Positions 7,586-15,481 of a stretch of 39,744 nt of DNA are shown here, in pieces (the first letter of the stretch is position 1; each line of letters starts with the position of its first letter). Source of the stretch: Bacillota bacterium. Its GTDB lineage: Bacteria; Bacillota; Clostridia; Lachnospirales; Lachnospiraceae. The notes under the pieces were generated by a model. The model was not told where the DNA came from and did no database searches. It was given only the letters and a program-made list of their open reading frames with translations. The translations under genes were made by a program, and so were the position numbers. The DNA is taken from NCBI GenBank assembly GCA_023393095.1, contig JAEWMT010000076.1, positions 1 to 39,744 of the forward strand. Reading direction: 5' to 3'.

Positions 7586-7614
7586 ATCATACTTCATGTT
7601 TTAAAATAGTGCAA
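7586..7614 (-). promoter_or_regulatory. Sigma-A promoter of the liaF-liaG-like pair
   Basis: Minus-strand TTGCAC (7614-7609), 17-bp spacer, TATGAT (7591-7586), about 50 bp before the LiaF-like start codon. It separates this pair transcriptionally from the Csp genes upstream. Confidence 0.65.
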
Positions 7615-7639
7615 TATATAACTTTCATCTCTAATATTT

Positions 7640-9352
7640 CTAACGTTGCCCGGCATTGCGTAATCCGGCACGTAAAGCATCAAATGTATTATAAATATCA
7701 AGTATACCATATCCCCAATCACGATTAGGATAGACCAGATTAGGATTTCTTCTGGCTCCCCTGATCATGAATTTTTTAATTGCAACCGTATTAACACTGG
7801 GGTAATTACCTCTTACAATCGCCCATTCCAAAAACATCGCCGTAATTCCCGTTGTATGCGCCGCTGCAGCACTTGTTCCTGTGTAATTGGTGAAGCCCTG
7901 TTGAAGGTTCGGAGCCGGAATATTAACACCCGGTGCTGCTAAATCGGGTTTTACTACATTAATTCTTGAATAACCTTTACCCGCTCTACGGTACAGCGTA
8001 TTATTTTCCGTATTGTACGCTGTTACCGTAATCGGATTGATTGAATTTCCTGGGGAAGTAATTGTCGTATAAGGATCCGGTTGTACAAAGAAGGTATTAT
8101 CTGACATAAATCCATTACTTGGCAGCCATATATGGAAAGTCCCTAAGAGGTCTCCCCTGGTATATACTTTAAAGTTCCAAATACCAGCCGTAGGATTGCT
8201 AAATCGCATCATTATTAGCTGATCACCGGTTGATGCCTCCACCATTTTATAATCAACGGTTATGGTTGTTCTTTCAAATACGAAGGAAATATTGCGGCTT
8301 ACCCTTAACCCCTCTGTAATTCTTGGTATATATTCTCCAGTCGGTGATAAAATATCAATTGAATAGGTATTCGGTGCAGCTCCCCATAATTCCATGGCAA
8401 AACCGGATTCATTTTCACCGATATTTAATTCCACCGTACTATAACCTATGCTGGGATTTATTTCACTATAAAAATGCCTTCCCGCATTTCCTTCATTTCC
8501 AGCGGCTATTGTAACTGCTATACCCGGAAAATCAGCTCCTATAGAAATCATATTACTCAATGCACCTCTTCCATCATGCGAGCCTTGAGAGCTGCCCAGT
8601 CCAATGCAGATAGCTACAGGACGTTTTAATTCTCTTGATAAATTAATTATATATTGCACTCCCCACATAATATCATTTTCCTGGTAGCAGACTATATCAT
8701 TGGGAATTAGGAAAAACTCTCTGACAAGCGGCTTTGCCTGTTTTAATTTTACTATAATTAATTCGGAGTCCGGTGCGGTTCCGCTGTAATCCTCTAATTC
8801 AGATCCAGCTGCAATCCCTGCCAACATGGTTCCATGCCCATCCGTATCATTACTTGGTACGACCTCAAATGGATTGACATTATTTAAAGCCCTGTTGATA
8901 TCCTCTTTCAGATATTGTGTTCCATAAAACATAGGCTGGGGATAGTTTTCGCTATCAATCGTCTGATCCCAGATTGCTGCTATTCTACTCGTTCCATCCT
9001 GATTACGGAATAATGGATTCGTATATTGAATTCCAGTGTCTATAAGACCAATAAGCACTCCCTGACCTCTCAAATTGAATATGGGGTTATTGCGCAGTCT
9101 TTGTATACCGGAGGCTTCCATACTTTTTTGAATGGTTAATCCAAAACAGGCCGGCAGCGGAAAATATCCAAATTGGCGTATCGTCCTCCCCGTAAGCTGT
9201 GATGATGGAATATATACAATTCCATATCTTTCATTTATAAGATGAATGGTAGCATTCGGATAGCGGTCAAAAACTCTTAAATTATTAGCATAATCAATAA
9301 TTAAGTCCATATAATCATTACTTGTTATCTTAAACCTCTCTTCCTGGGTCAT
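7640..9352 (-). CDS. Csp-like subtilase (S8 family serine protease), paralog 1
   Basis: A 570-aa subtilase without signal peptide or membrane segment. Catalytic triad: D105 in GLIDTG, H173 in GHGTMLAG, S494 in GTSAAAAH; the oxyanion Asn lies in AAGNEGN. A roughly 90-residue N-terminal prodomain-like part precedes the catalytic core. A large insertion between the oxyanion Asn and the Ser, with strands such as GIWNFKVYTRG and FHIWLP, fits the jellyroll of clostridial Csp proteases. CspB-type enzymes process the spore cortex hydrolase SleC during germination; no sleC is present here, so the substrate is open. The triad is complete, so it is not a pseudoprotease like CspC. It follows its paralog by 29 bp, probably in one operon. 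Confidence 0.92.
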   Translation of the reverse strand: MTQEERFKITSNDYMDLIIDYANNLRVFDRYPNATIHLINERYGIVYIPSSQLTGRTIRQFGYFPLPACFGLTIQKSMEASGIQRLRNNPIFNLRGQGVLIGLIDTGIQYTNPLFRNQDGTSRIAAIWDQTIDSENYPQPMFYGTQYLKEDINRALNNVNPFEVVPSNDTDGHGTMLAGIAAGSELEDYSGTAPDSELIIVKLKQAKPLVREFFLIPNDIVCYQENDIMWGVQYIINLSRELKRPVAICIGLGSSQGSHDGRGALSNMISIGADFPGIAVTIAAGNEGNAGRHFYSEINPSIGYSTVELNIGENESGFAMELWGAAPNTYSIDILSPTGEYIPRITEGLRVSRNISFVFERTTITVDYKMVEASTGDQLIMMRFSNPTAGIWNFKVYTRGDLLGTFHIWLPSNGFMSDNTFFVQPDPYTTITSPGNSINPITVTAYNTENNTLYRRAGKGYSRINVVKPDLAAPGVNIPAPNLQQGFTNYTGTSAAAAHTTGITAMFLEWAIVRGNYPSVNTVAIKKFMIRGARRNPNLVYPNRDWGYGILDIYNTFDALRAGLRNAGQR

Positions 9353-9381
9353 AACTGCCTCTTCACCTCCCAGTTACCCGA

Positions 9382-11091
9382 TTAACTCGTACTTTCACCC
9401 ATCCGTAGAATATCAAAAGCATTAAATATATCCAGTATCCCATATCCCCAGTCTCTGTTAGGATATCTTATATCCGTTTTGCGTCTTGCTCCTCTGATCA
9501 TAAACGTCTTCATGTCGAGAGTATTAAGCGTAGGCTGATTTCCCTTAACGATAGCCCATTCAAGAAGTAGGGCAGCGACTCCGGTCGTATGGGCTGCTGC
9601 CGGGCTGGTACCCGTAACCTCTACAAAGTTTTGATTTATTCCCGGACTGACGATATTTACCCCAGGTGCCGCGATCTCCGGCTTTATCAACCCGGTTCTG
9701 GTATACCCCCTGCTGGCAGCGATATATAGGCTTTCCCCCTGTGTATTATAAGCCGTTACAGTGATAGGCATTCTTGCATTTCCTAACGACAATATCGTAG
9801 TATAGGGGTCAGATCGAACAAAAAATGTATTATTAGAAATAAAGCCTTCCATTGGCAGCCATATATGGAAATCTACAGGCACGTCACCGCCTGGGTATAC
9901 TTTAAATCTCCAAATGCCGGGAGCAGGGTTATGGAATCGCATCAAGATTAATTGATCCCCGCTTTCTGATTCAACAATCTGGTAATCTATATTAATGATG
10001 GTCGGCTCAAAAATAAATGAGATTACCCTTGTTTCATTCAGAGTCGTTACAATTCTAGGAACATATTCACCACTAGGAGTCTGAATATCAATAAAAATTA
10101 AACTAGGTGAATTATTCCATATCTCCATGGAAAACCCAGGTTCCCCTTCGCCGACTGACAATTCAACGAGGTCGAAACCAATATCCGGATTAATACTTCC
10201 GTAATAATGCCTTCTTGCATTTCCTTCATTCCCAGCCGCCACGATAGGAGTGATTCCAGTACCTTCCGCTATCAAGGATAGATAATTGCTTAGTGTTCCA
10301 CGTCCGTCATGAGCATATTGGGATGTCCCTAATGCGATACATAATGCAATCGGCCTATTTAGACTGATGGCTACCGAATTCACATAACCCAGAGCAAACA
10401 TAATATCATTTCCCTGATAGCAGGGTACATTTTCTGGAATAATAAAGAAATCTCTTAGATATTGTTTGGCTTGCTTAAGTTTAACTACAACCAATTCCGC
10501 ATCCGGAGCCACACCAAAAAAGCCCTGCTCCGGAACCTCATTCCCCGCAGCGATTCCGGCAAGCATGGTTCCATGACCAATCTCATCCGTTGTCGGAACA
10601 ATGCTGTGTGGGTCATTACTTTGTAGTGCCTGATCTATCTGTTCCCTTGAATATACCGTACCATAATTAATATTTGGAGGATAATTATCACTGAAAACAG
10701 TCTGATCCCAGATGGAAACAATTTTAGATGTATTATCGGCATTTTTAAAAACCGGATTGGTATAATCAATTCCCGAATCAATAATTCCGATTAATACTCC
10801 TCTTCCGCGAAGATTAAAATTCGGAAGGCTTCGCAAACGTGTAATTCCCGAAGCCTCAATACTTGCCTGGCTGATAAGTCCTAATAAAGGAGGCATGACC
10901 GAATACCCCATCTCGACAATGATATTATCATTTATTTGATCCACCGGGACATGGACTACCGCATTGAAGAAATTAATGATATTAACCGTATAATTACTGA
11001 ATTTATCTAGAATACTGAGATCCCCATCGTATGTAATAATTAAATCTGCATAATCATTACTGGTTATTCTTTGTCTCTCTTCCGGTGTCAT
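9382..11091 (-). CDS. Csp-like subtilase (S8 family serine protease), paralog 2
   Basis: A 569-aa paralog of the downstream gene, collinear over its full length: MTPEERQRITSNDYADLI here against MTQEERFKITSNDYMDLI. Triad: D105 in GIIDSG, H173 in GHGTMLAG, S496 in GTSPAAAH; oxyanion region AAGNEGN. The domain order (prodomain-like N-terminus, subtilisin core, jellyroll insertion) and the lack of a signal peptide match paralog 1. The ATG at 11091 is chosen because AAGG lies 6 bases upstream and because it aligns with the paralog's N-terminus; an ATG seven codons upstream has a weaker site. The pair looks like a tandem duplication. Cytoplasmic or forespore action is suggested by the family, not shown here. 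Confidence 0.92.
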   Translation of the reverse strand: MTPEERQRITSNDYADLIITYDGDLSILDKFSNYTVNIINFFNAVVHVPVDQINDNIIVEMGYSVMPPLLGLISQASIEASGITRLRSLPNFNLRGRGVLIGIIDSGIDYTNPVFKNADNTSKIVSIWDQTVFSDNYPPNINYGTVYSREQIDQALQSNDPHSIVPTTDEIGHGTMLAGIAAGNEVPEQGFFGVAPDAELVVVKLKQAKQYLRDFFIIPENVPCYQGNDIMFALGYVNSVAISLNRPIALCIALGTSQYAHDGRGTLSNYLSLIAEGTGITPIVAAGNEGNARRHYYGSINPDIGFDLVELSVGEGEPGFSMEIWNNSPSLIFIDIQTPSGEYVPRIVTTLNETRVISFIFEPTIINIDYQIVESESGDQLILMRFHNPAPGIWRFKVYPGGDVPVDFHIWLPMEGFISNNTFFVRSDPYTTILSLGNARMPITVTAYNTQGESLYIAASRGYTRTGLIKPEIAAPGVNIVSPGINQNFVEVTGTSPAAAHTTGVAALLLEWAIVKGNQPTLNTLDMKTFMIRGARRKTDIRYPNRDWGYGILDIFNAFDILRMGESTS

Positions 11092-11382
11092 TCTAATACC
11101 TTCCGTTATCATTCTTTACATTATTATATATGCAATAACACCGATATATAATCTTACTATGGATAAATAGCGTTTAAAGTACCGGTGTTGTATTAAAAGA
11201 TGTTGGTTAATTGCCTAAATCCAGATGCTACTGATTCAATATGTATGGGGATTATCCAAGAATGTCGGATGCAAAAGAACTTGGCATATCATATTACTAA
11301 GATTATGCCGTAGAATTCAAATGTTGACTTTTACTTTGTTAATAATTCAGCTGTTGAACTTTAATCAAGGAAATTAATTAAT
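11092..11382. other. Intergenic region between subtilase and ribosomal operons
   Basis: No credible ORF. A 7-bp inverted repeat AACACCG (11137-11143) / CGGTGTT (11183-11189) lies 40-100 bp upstream of the subtilase start and could be an operator. A TATAAT-like element is present on the minus strand near 11123, but no matching -35 box is visible. Confidence 0.4.
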
Positions 11383-11419
11383 AAAAAAGAAAACCCCCGA
11401 AATACTTGATTCCGGAGGT
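11383..11419 (-). terminator. Terminator of the infC-rpmI-rplT operon
   Basis: On the minus strand ACCTCC(G)GAA pairs with TTCGGGGGT across an 8-nt loop and is followed by TTTCTTTTTT. It starts about 12 bases after the rplT stop codon. Confidence 0.85.
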
Positions 11420-11431
11420 CTGTATATTGAT

Positions 11432-11788
11432 CTATGCTAATTTGGATTTAGCGATTTGAGCCAATGCTGTAAAGCCTGTAGCATCATTGATTGCCATATC
11501 AGAAAGCATCTTTCTGTTGATATCAACATTTGCTAACTTTAATCCATGCATTAATTTGCTATAGGATAATCCATTCATTCTTGCTGCAGCATTAATTCTT
11601 GCAATCCATAACTGTCTGAACTGTCTTTTTCTCTCTTTTCTACCTGCGAAAGAAGAAGTTAAAGCTCTCATTACTGACTGCTTAGCTACTCTATATTGTT
11701 TTGATCTGGCACCTTTATAACCTTTAGCCAGTTTTAACACTCTGTTATGTCTTTTCTTAGCGTTCAATCCGCCTTTAATTCTTGCCAT
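11432..11788 (-). CDS. rplT: 50S ribosomal protein L20
   Basis: A 118-aa protein with the typical L20 start MARIKGGLNAKKRHNRVLKL and the conserved stretch RKRQFRQLWIARINAAAR. L20 binds 23S rRNA early in 50S assembly and in many bacteria also represses its own operon by binding the mRNA leader. It is the last gene of infC-rpmI-rplT, 25 bp after rpmI and followed by a strong terminator. The start is fixed by AAGGAGG just upstream. Confidence 0.98.
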   Translation of the reverse strand: MARIKGGLNAKKRHNRVLKLAKGYKGARSKQYRVAKQSVMRALTSSFAGRKERKRQFRQLWIARINAAARMNGLSYSKLMHGLKLANVDINRKMLSDMAINDATGFTALAQIAKSKLA

Positions 11789-11813
11789 GTTCTTTCCTCC
11801 TTATGACCAATCC

Positions 11814-12011
11814 TTACAGATATGGTAAGATTTTCTTCATGTTCTTGATATTTGTTGAATCTGTCATAGCAGCTTTTCTAAGATTTCTCTTTCTCTTAGT
11901 AGATTTTTTTGTCAAGATATGGTTCTTGAACGCCTTCATTCTCTTAAGTTTTCCAGTACCTGTTACTTTGAAACGCTTCGCTGCTGCTCTGCTTGTTTTT
12001 AATTTTGGCAT
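11814..12011 (-). CDS. rpmI: 50S ribosomal protein L35
   Basis: A 65-aa, highly basic protein beginning MPKLKTSRAAAKRFKVTGTG, the standard L35 N-terminus, and containing KRMKAFKNHILTKK. It is a structural component of the large subunit. It lies in the conserved order infC-rpmI-rplT, with AGGAGG ahead of the ATG. The length is normal. Confidence 0.98.
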   Translation of the reverse strand: MPKLKTSRAAAKRFKVTGTGKLKRMKAFKNHILTKKSTKRKRNLRKAAMTDSTNIKNMKKILPYL

Positions 12012-12092
12012 GATGTTTCCTCCTTAATAATTAATACAGCTGGGAGGTAAGCTTCTTACACTTCCTTCCGAAATGCTGCGATATTTAGTATT

Positions 12093-12599
12093 TTAACGTT
12101 TTTCTGATAAGAACATAATCATATTTCTTCCTTCGAGCTTTGCCGGTTTTTCAATCACAGCTACATCTTCAAGCTTTGAAAAGAAATTATCCAGAATAAC
12201 CTTAGAGGCCTGTGTATGCGCCATCTCTCTACCGCGAAAACGAAGTGCCACCTTTACCTTATCACCGTGTGTGATAAACTTACGTGCCTGATTCGCCTTT
12301 GTGTTTAAATCGTTATCATCAATATTGGGAGATAAACGAATTTCCTTAACCTCGGTAACCTTCTGTTTTTTCTTAGCTTCCTTTTCTTTTCTTGCCAGCT
12401 CGTATCTGTATTTACCATAATCGATAATCTTACAAACCGGTGGTTTTGCTGTTGGAGCAATTTTAACCAGATCCAGATTAGCATCCTTCGCCAGTTTCAT
12501 CGCATCTTTGGAAGACATAATCCCCAACTGCTCTCCGCTTTCACCAATCAGGCGCACTTCTTTATCCCTGATTTGTTCATTAATCATTAAATCGCTAAT
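12093..12599 (-). CDS. infC: Translation initiation factor IF-3, AUU start
   Basis: A 168-aa IF-3. The N-terminal domain begins ISDLMINEQIRDKEVRLIGE, the KKKQK-rich linker follows, and the C-terminal domain carries KEIRLSPNI and FRGREMAH. IF-3 prevents subunit joining and checks the start codon. GGAGGT (12613-12608) is followed after 8 bases by ATT at 12599-12597. The first in-frame ATG (12585) lies 20 bases from the site, too far. AUU is the classical infC start codon, through which IF-3 represses its own synthesis. If the ATG were used, the protein would be 164 aa. The gene sits behind a long leader with an intrinsic terminator (12750-12780). Confidence 0.93.
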   Translation of the reverse strand: MSDLMINEQIRDKEVRLIGESGEQLGIMSSKDAMKLAKDANLDLVKIAPTAKPPVCKIIDYGKYRYELARKEKEAKKKQKVTEVKEIRLSPNIDDNDLNTKANQARKFITHGDKVKVALRFRGREMAHTQASKVILDNFFSKLEDVAVIEKPAKLEGRNMIMFLSEKR

Positions 12600-12927
12600 A
12601 GTACTACACCTCCATAGGTTATAAATCATTCTGTTACTTAGTATCAAATTGCCACACTGATTTATTATGACTTCATATCACTGATATAAACGTCCAAAAG
12701 CTTGACAGCCCAAGGAAATGAACACTCACTTCGTGTACCACGTTTATATAAAAAATAGGTGGATAAAGATTATCCACCTACAAGCAAAGTCACAAAATTA
12801 TTTCACAACGAAATAATACTGAATTCTTATCGCATTGACCCGTTCACAGTAAATTAATCTTACGCTATGGGTGAGAGATGGATTCTCTTCTTTTTCGTCG
12901 TGAATATTGCCACGCAATACTCACAGC
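12600..12927 (-). promoter_or_regulatory. L20-type leader of the infC operon
   Basis: About 330 nt separate the promoter from infC. The 5' part reads GCGTGGCAATATTCACGACG, then GAGAATCCATCTCTCACCC, resembling the conserved region of Firmicute L20 leaders as I remember it. A strong terminator follows (12750-12780). Downstream of it ATATAAACGT and ACGTTTATAT can form a long-range 10-bp stem. In Bacillus, L20 binding to such a leader causes premature termination. The assignment rests on position, the terminator and partial sequence recognition; a covariance-model search would settle it. Confidence 0.65.
12750..12780 (-). terminator. Attenuator terminator upstream of infC
   Basis: On the minus strand TAGGTGGATAA, loop TCT and TTATCCACCTA form a perfect 11-bp stem followed by six T. 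It lies inside the transcript, between the promoter and infC, so it should act as an attenuator. Confidence 0.88.
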
Positions 12928-12933
12928 CAACAT

Positions 12934-12963
12934 ATTGTAACATGTTGATACGTGATATGTCAA
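12934..12963 (-). promoter_or_regulatory. Sigma-A promoter of the infC operon
   Basis: Minus-strand TTGACA (12963-12958), 18-bp spacer, TACAAT (12939-12934). The predicted start is near 12927, just before the leader. Confidence 0.75.
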
Positions 12964-12968
12964 TAGTA

Positions 12969-13010
12969 TATATTAAAATTATTTCTTTGTATATTAAAAT
13001 TATTTCTTTG
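12969..13010. repeat. Perfect 21-bp tandem duplication upstream of the infC promoter
   Basis: A 21-bp unit beginning TATATTAAAATTATTTC occurs twice without a mismatch (12969-12989 and 12990-13010). It is AT-rich and lies directly upstream of the -35 box, where an UP element would lie. The unit length is two helical turns. Confidence 0.9.
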
Positions 13011-13079
13011 TATAACCTGTATTCTCGGGAAATTCCCGTAATGTACTATTTGGAATACGGATTACATTTTTTGTATACT

Positions 13080-13688
13080 TTATCTTGTTCCGGCCCTGCT
13101 TACTGCTATGTCGATTGCCTTGGCGATCGCTGTGCCTAGAATAAAGCAAATACCCGCCTCAACCAGACCATTTACTCCGACAAAGGTTATGGCGAACATA
13201 ATCACATTACTTGAGCCCTTGGCCAATCCTTGTATATATTCAGTTTTGTAGAACAGAAGTACAAGTGTGATTAAGAAGAACACCGTATTTAATAAAGGGC
13301 CGACCAGATTGGCAACTACATACGATAAATCCTTATTTATTTTCTTAACAGCTAGGAAGATCCATCCTGTCAGCCATCCCATCAATATACGCGGAACCAT
13401 ACATAAGATAAAGGTACTTACCGGGTTTATTCCTAGCAAAGCTGCACCAAAAGGACTCATTCCAAAACATTGGATGAAGCTGGTAATACCAAACACTGTT
13501 CCTAATATAGCTCCACTTACCGGACCGAGAATAATGGCACCTACTGTAACCGGAACTACAATTAAAGTTATTTCAATCGCAGGCGTTTTAATATAGCCAA
13601 TGGGTGTGAAAGCCATTATAATAATAATGGCTGTAAAAAGTGCCAGCTGCACCATTCTTCGGGTGCTAAAGTTAGTTGTTGTTTTCAT
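13080..13688 (-). CDS. ECF transporter S component
   Basis: A 202-aa membrane protein with about six hydrophobic segments. The N-terminal AIIIIMAFTPIGYIKTPAIE, the GAIILGPVSGAILGTVFGIT loop and the FGMSPFGAALLGINP segment are characteristic of substrate-binding S components of energy-coupling-factor vitamin transporters. The pattern is closest in my memory to pantothenate-type (PanT) S components, but the substrate is not certain. The ATPases and T component are not in the window, so a shared ECF module elsewhere is likely. GGAGG lies five to seven bases before the ATG at 13688. A long leader ending in a strong terminator (13797-13852) precedes it and suggests attenuation. A type III pantothenate kinase lies 9 kb away, too far to imply linkage. 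Confidence 0.8.
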   Translation of the reverse strand: MKTTTNFSTRRMVQLALFTAIIIIMAFTPIGYIKTPAIEITLIVVPVTVGAIILGPVSGAILGTVFGITSFIQCFGMSPFGAALLGINPVSTFILCMVPRILMGWLTGWIFLAVKKINKDLSYVVANLVGPLLNTVFFLITLVLLFYKTEYIQGLAKGSSNVIMFAITFVGVNGLVEAGICFILGTAIAKAIDIAVSRAGTR

Positions 13689-13796
13689 TTTTTCCTCCAT
13701 TCTGCCGCCATGGGCGACAACCTTTTTTACAACTCGCTACTTTTAGTATTTGACAACTTACGCATGAATAATAATATTTCTTCCATTGATTCACTC

Positions 13797-13852
13797 AAAA
13801 AAAGCACCGACACGGAGAAACCATCTTTATCATGGTTAATGCGAGCCAGTGC
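13797..13852 (-). terminator. Strong terminator upstream of the ECF S component
   Basis: On the minus strand a long imperfect hairpin (outer GCACTG/CGGTGC, inner AACCAT/ATGGTT, about 17 of 21 positions paired) is followed by seven T. It lies about 110 bp before the S-component start, so it either ends a small RNA or works as an attenuator. Confidence 0.85.
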
Positions 13853-14095
13853 AAAATTATAGAATCATCCTAAAAGATTTTTAACAATATAAATGTAACA
13901 ACTCCTTTTAGTTCCTGCCGCGACTACGTTCTCCAGGTCAAGACTAACTGTACAAGTTTGGAAGCTGTAATTTACAGCAAAATCCTTTACCTTTGGGCAT
14001 CCTTCTTTTCGTCTCTGTAAGAGTACGGTAGAGGTAGCCGAATAAGATTTTACAAGAAGCCTTTTACTGATAAATTACCTTATAATTCAATTGTA
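13853..14095 (-). ncRNA. Unassigned structured leader or small RNA
   Basis: From a predicted start near 14095 to the terminator, about 290 nt carry no convincing ORF but several pairings: GCTGTAA/TTACAGC (13978-13964), CTAAAAG/CTTTTAG, and CGG/CCG around CTACCTCTA. GC content is higher than in flanking intergenic DNA. I compared it by eye with TPP, FMN, lysine, THF, cobalamin, preQ1, glycine, ydaO, GEMM, M-box and T-box signatures and found no match. It may be a riboswitch for the vitamin carried by the downstream ECF transporter, or an independent RNA. Confidence 0.45.
13964..13978. promoter_or_regulatory. Palindrome GCTGTAATTTACAGC
   Basis: A perfect 7-bp inverted repeat with one central base, inside the leader upstream of the ECF S component. 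It could be an RNA hairpin or a repressor operator. It matches no operator I know. Confidence 0.4.
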
Positions 14096-14101
14096 TCTTG
14101 A

Positions 14102-14130
14102 ATAATATATTACTTTTTGCAATATTGCAA
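14102..14130 (-). promoter_or_regulatory. Candidate promoter of the leader RNA
   Basis: Minus-strand TTGCAA (14130-14125), 17-bp spacer, TATTAT (14107-14102). The -35 lies within a TTGCAATATTGCAA palindrome (14117-14130). The rest of 14131-14222 is AT-rich with only weak AT hairpins that might end the upstream gene. Confidence 0.5.
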
Positions 14131-14222
14131 GAAAAAAATCAGATTAAGATTTCTAATTTATCATTAAAAATCAAATTAGAATTATTACAATTCAAATAAG
14201 AATAGATTTATTATAATCCAGG

Positions 14223-15095
14223 TCAATTTTCATGTGGGAGATGACCCTTATCTGTAACAGACGATTTTGTTGTTAATAACAGGATCAATGCCCCAAATAA
14301 TAGCGTACCAGCGACAATTGTAATCACAACGTAAACAAAGTAATTTTTTGGAACAAACTGCGTAAACAATGCACTGATATTTATTATCACATGAAGCAGT
14401 ATTGATGCAAATATTGTTTTATACTTATGATAAACCAAACCAAGTATAAATCCGAGGAAGGCAGCATAGATACCTTGAATCACATTCATATGATAAATAC
14501 CAAACAGCATTGCCTGAAGGATATTCGCCCCGATAAACGGTATTGCTCTTTCTGCTTTATGAAGGATTATCCCACGGAATATTAGTTCTTCCGTGATTGG
14601 TGCAACAAATAACAGTAGGCTGAGTACTACAATATCGTTACCTCCTGTCAATGACTCCAGCTGATTTTTATAATCTTCAAAAAACTTAGTAAAATATTGT
14701 TGTACTATATTCATCATTCCAGAAACAAAAAACTGGCATGAAATCCCACAAATCGTAAATAATATTAAATTCTTCCATGTAAATGTATCACTCAGACTTC
14801 CTCTCATCTCACCCCTGATTTCATAATGATACCAGAAGAAAAATACAATGCCACAGATTAATACTGCTGCCACTGAAATAAAATACAGCATATCCTGAGA
14901 CATGGAATCCGTTAATCTATCTGTGATTGAAGAAGCATCCGTATTTCCATTTGCTCTTTGTTCCATAGCAACTTTAATACCAAGTACTAAGCCATAAAAT
15001 ATTTGAAAGCAGAATACAACAACCAATTGAATCGTTTCTGCTGCAAGAAATGCCAGTATCGCATATAGAAACTGTACCCGACTTTTATTCATCAT
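14223..15095 (-). CDS. CPBP family intramembrane glutamic metalloprotease
   Basis: A 290-aa membrane protein with about eight hydrophobic segments. The CPBP motifs are EELIFR (E169, E170, R174), FGIYHMN (H202, N204) and HVIIN (H235, N239), so the active site looks intact. A polar loop around residues 45-65 separates the first two segments. It shares the fold and motifs with the CPBP protein at 3642-4583 but is not closely similar outside them. It stands alone between long intergenic regions. AAAGGA lies 8-9 bases before the ATG. The substrate is unknown. Confidence 0.88.
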   Translation of the reverse strand: MMNKSRVQFLYAILAFLAAETIQLVVVFCFQIFYGLVLGIKVAMEQRANGNTDASSITDRLTDSMSQDMLYFISVAAVLICGIVFFFWYHYEIRGEMRGSLSDTFTWKNLILFTICGISCQFFVSGMMNIVQQYFTKFFEDYKNQLESLTGGNDIVVLSLLLFVAPITEELIFRGIILHKAERAIPFIGANILQAMLFGIYHMNVIQGIYAAFLGFILGLVYHKYKTIFASILLHVIINISALFTQFVPKNYFVYVVITIVAGTLLFGALILLLTTKSSVTDKGHLPHEN

Positions 15096-15225
15096 TGAAA
15101 ATATCCTTTCTCGTGGTTATTGCAATGTAATATAATATTTCCTATTAATTTATACTTTATCATATTTTATGAAAATATAGTATATTTATCTATCTGTAGA
15201 TCAAATATGTGCTAAGTACTTTCTC

Positions 15226-15274
15226 TGCACCTGATCGGGTTACGAAGTAACATAATTATTTTCCGCAAGGTGCA
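15226..15274. other. Nested inverted repeat downstream of cellobiose phosphorylase
   Basis: Outer arms TGCACCT (15226-15232) / AGGTGCA (15268-15274) enclose a small GTTAC/GTAAC hairpin (15239-15251). On the plus strand a T-rich run follows. It lies in the 386-bp gene-free stretch 15096-15481. The remainder of that stretch holds the terminator at 15398-15439 and nothing else I can identify. Confidence 0.4.
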
Positions 15275-15397
15275 CATTATTTTTATTTCTTAGGTTGTAA
15301 TTTCCTATGAATATTAGGCTATCTAATTCTTAATTACCATTTTCGTTATCTATGGTACTGAGTAAGCCGGCGTTAGATTATGACACCTAAACCTGTG

Positions 15398-15439
15398 AAA
15401 TAAAACAGATAAGAGTATATACATCATACCCTTATCTGT
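15398..15439 (-). terminator. Terminator of cellobiose phosphorylase gene
   Basis: ACAGATAAG/CTTATCTGT (9 bp) with an inner GTAT/ATAC pairing, followed on the minus strand by TTTTATTT. It lies about 45 bp after the stop codon. Confidence 0.8.
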
Positions 15440-15481
15440 CATCTATTTCATATTAATTTATCTCGTAATCCTAGCTTACAT

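Noticed and set aside
13804..13852. GCACCGA...TCGGTGC-like hairpin recalling a tracrRNA tail
   Set aside because: There is no cas gene or CRISPR repeat in the window, and the hairpin with T7 is a normal intrinsic terminator.
13964..13978. Palindrome as a BirA, NiaR or ArgR operator
   Set aside because: The sequence does not match the operators of these regulators that I remember, and it may be an RNA stem.
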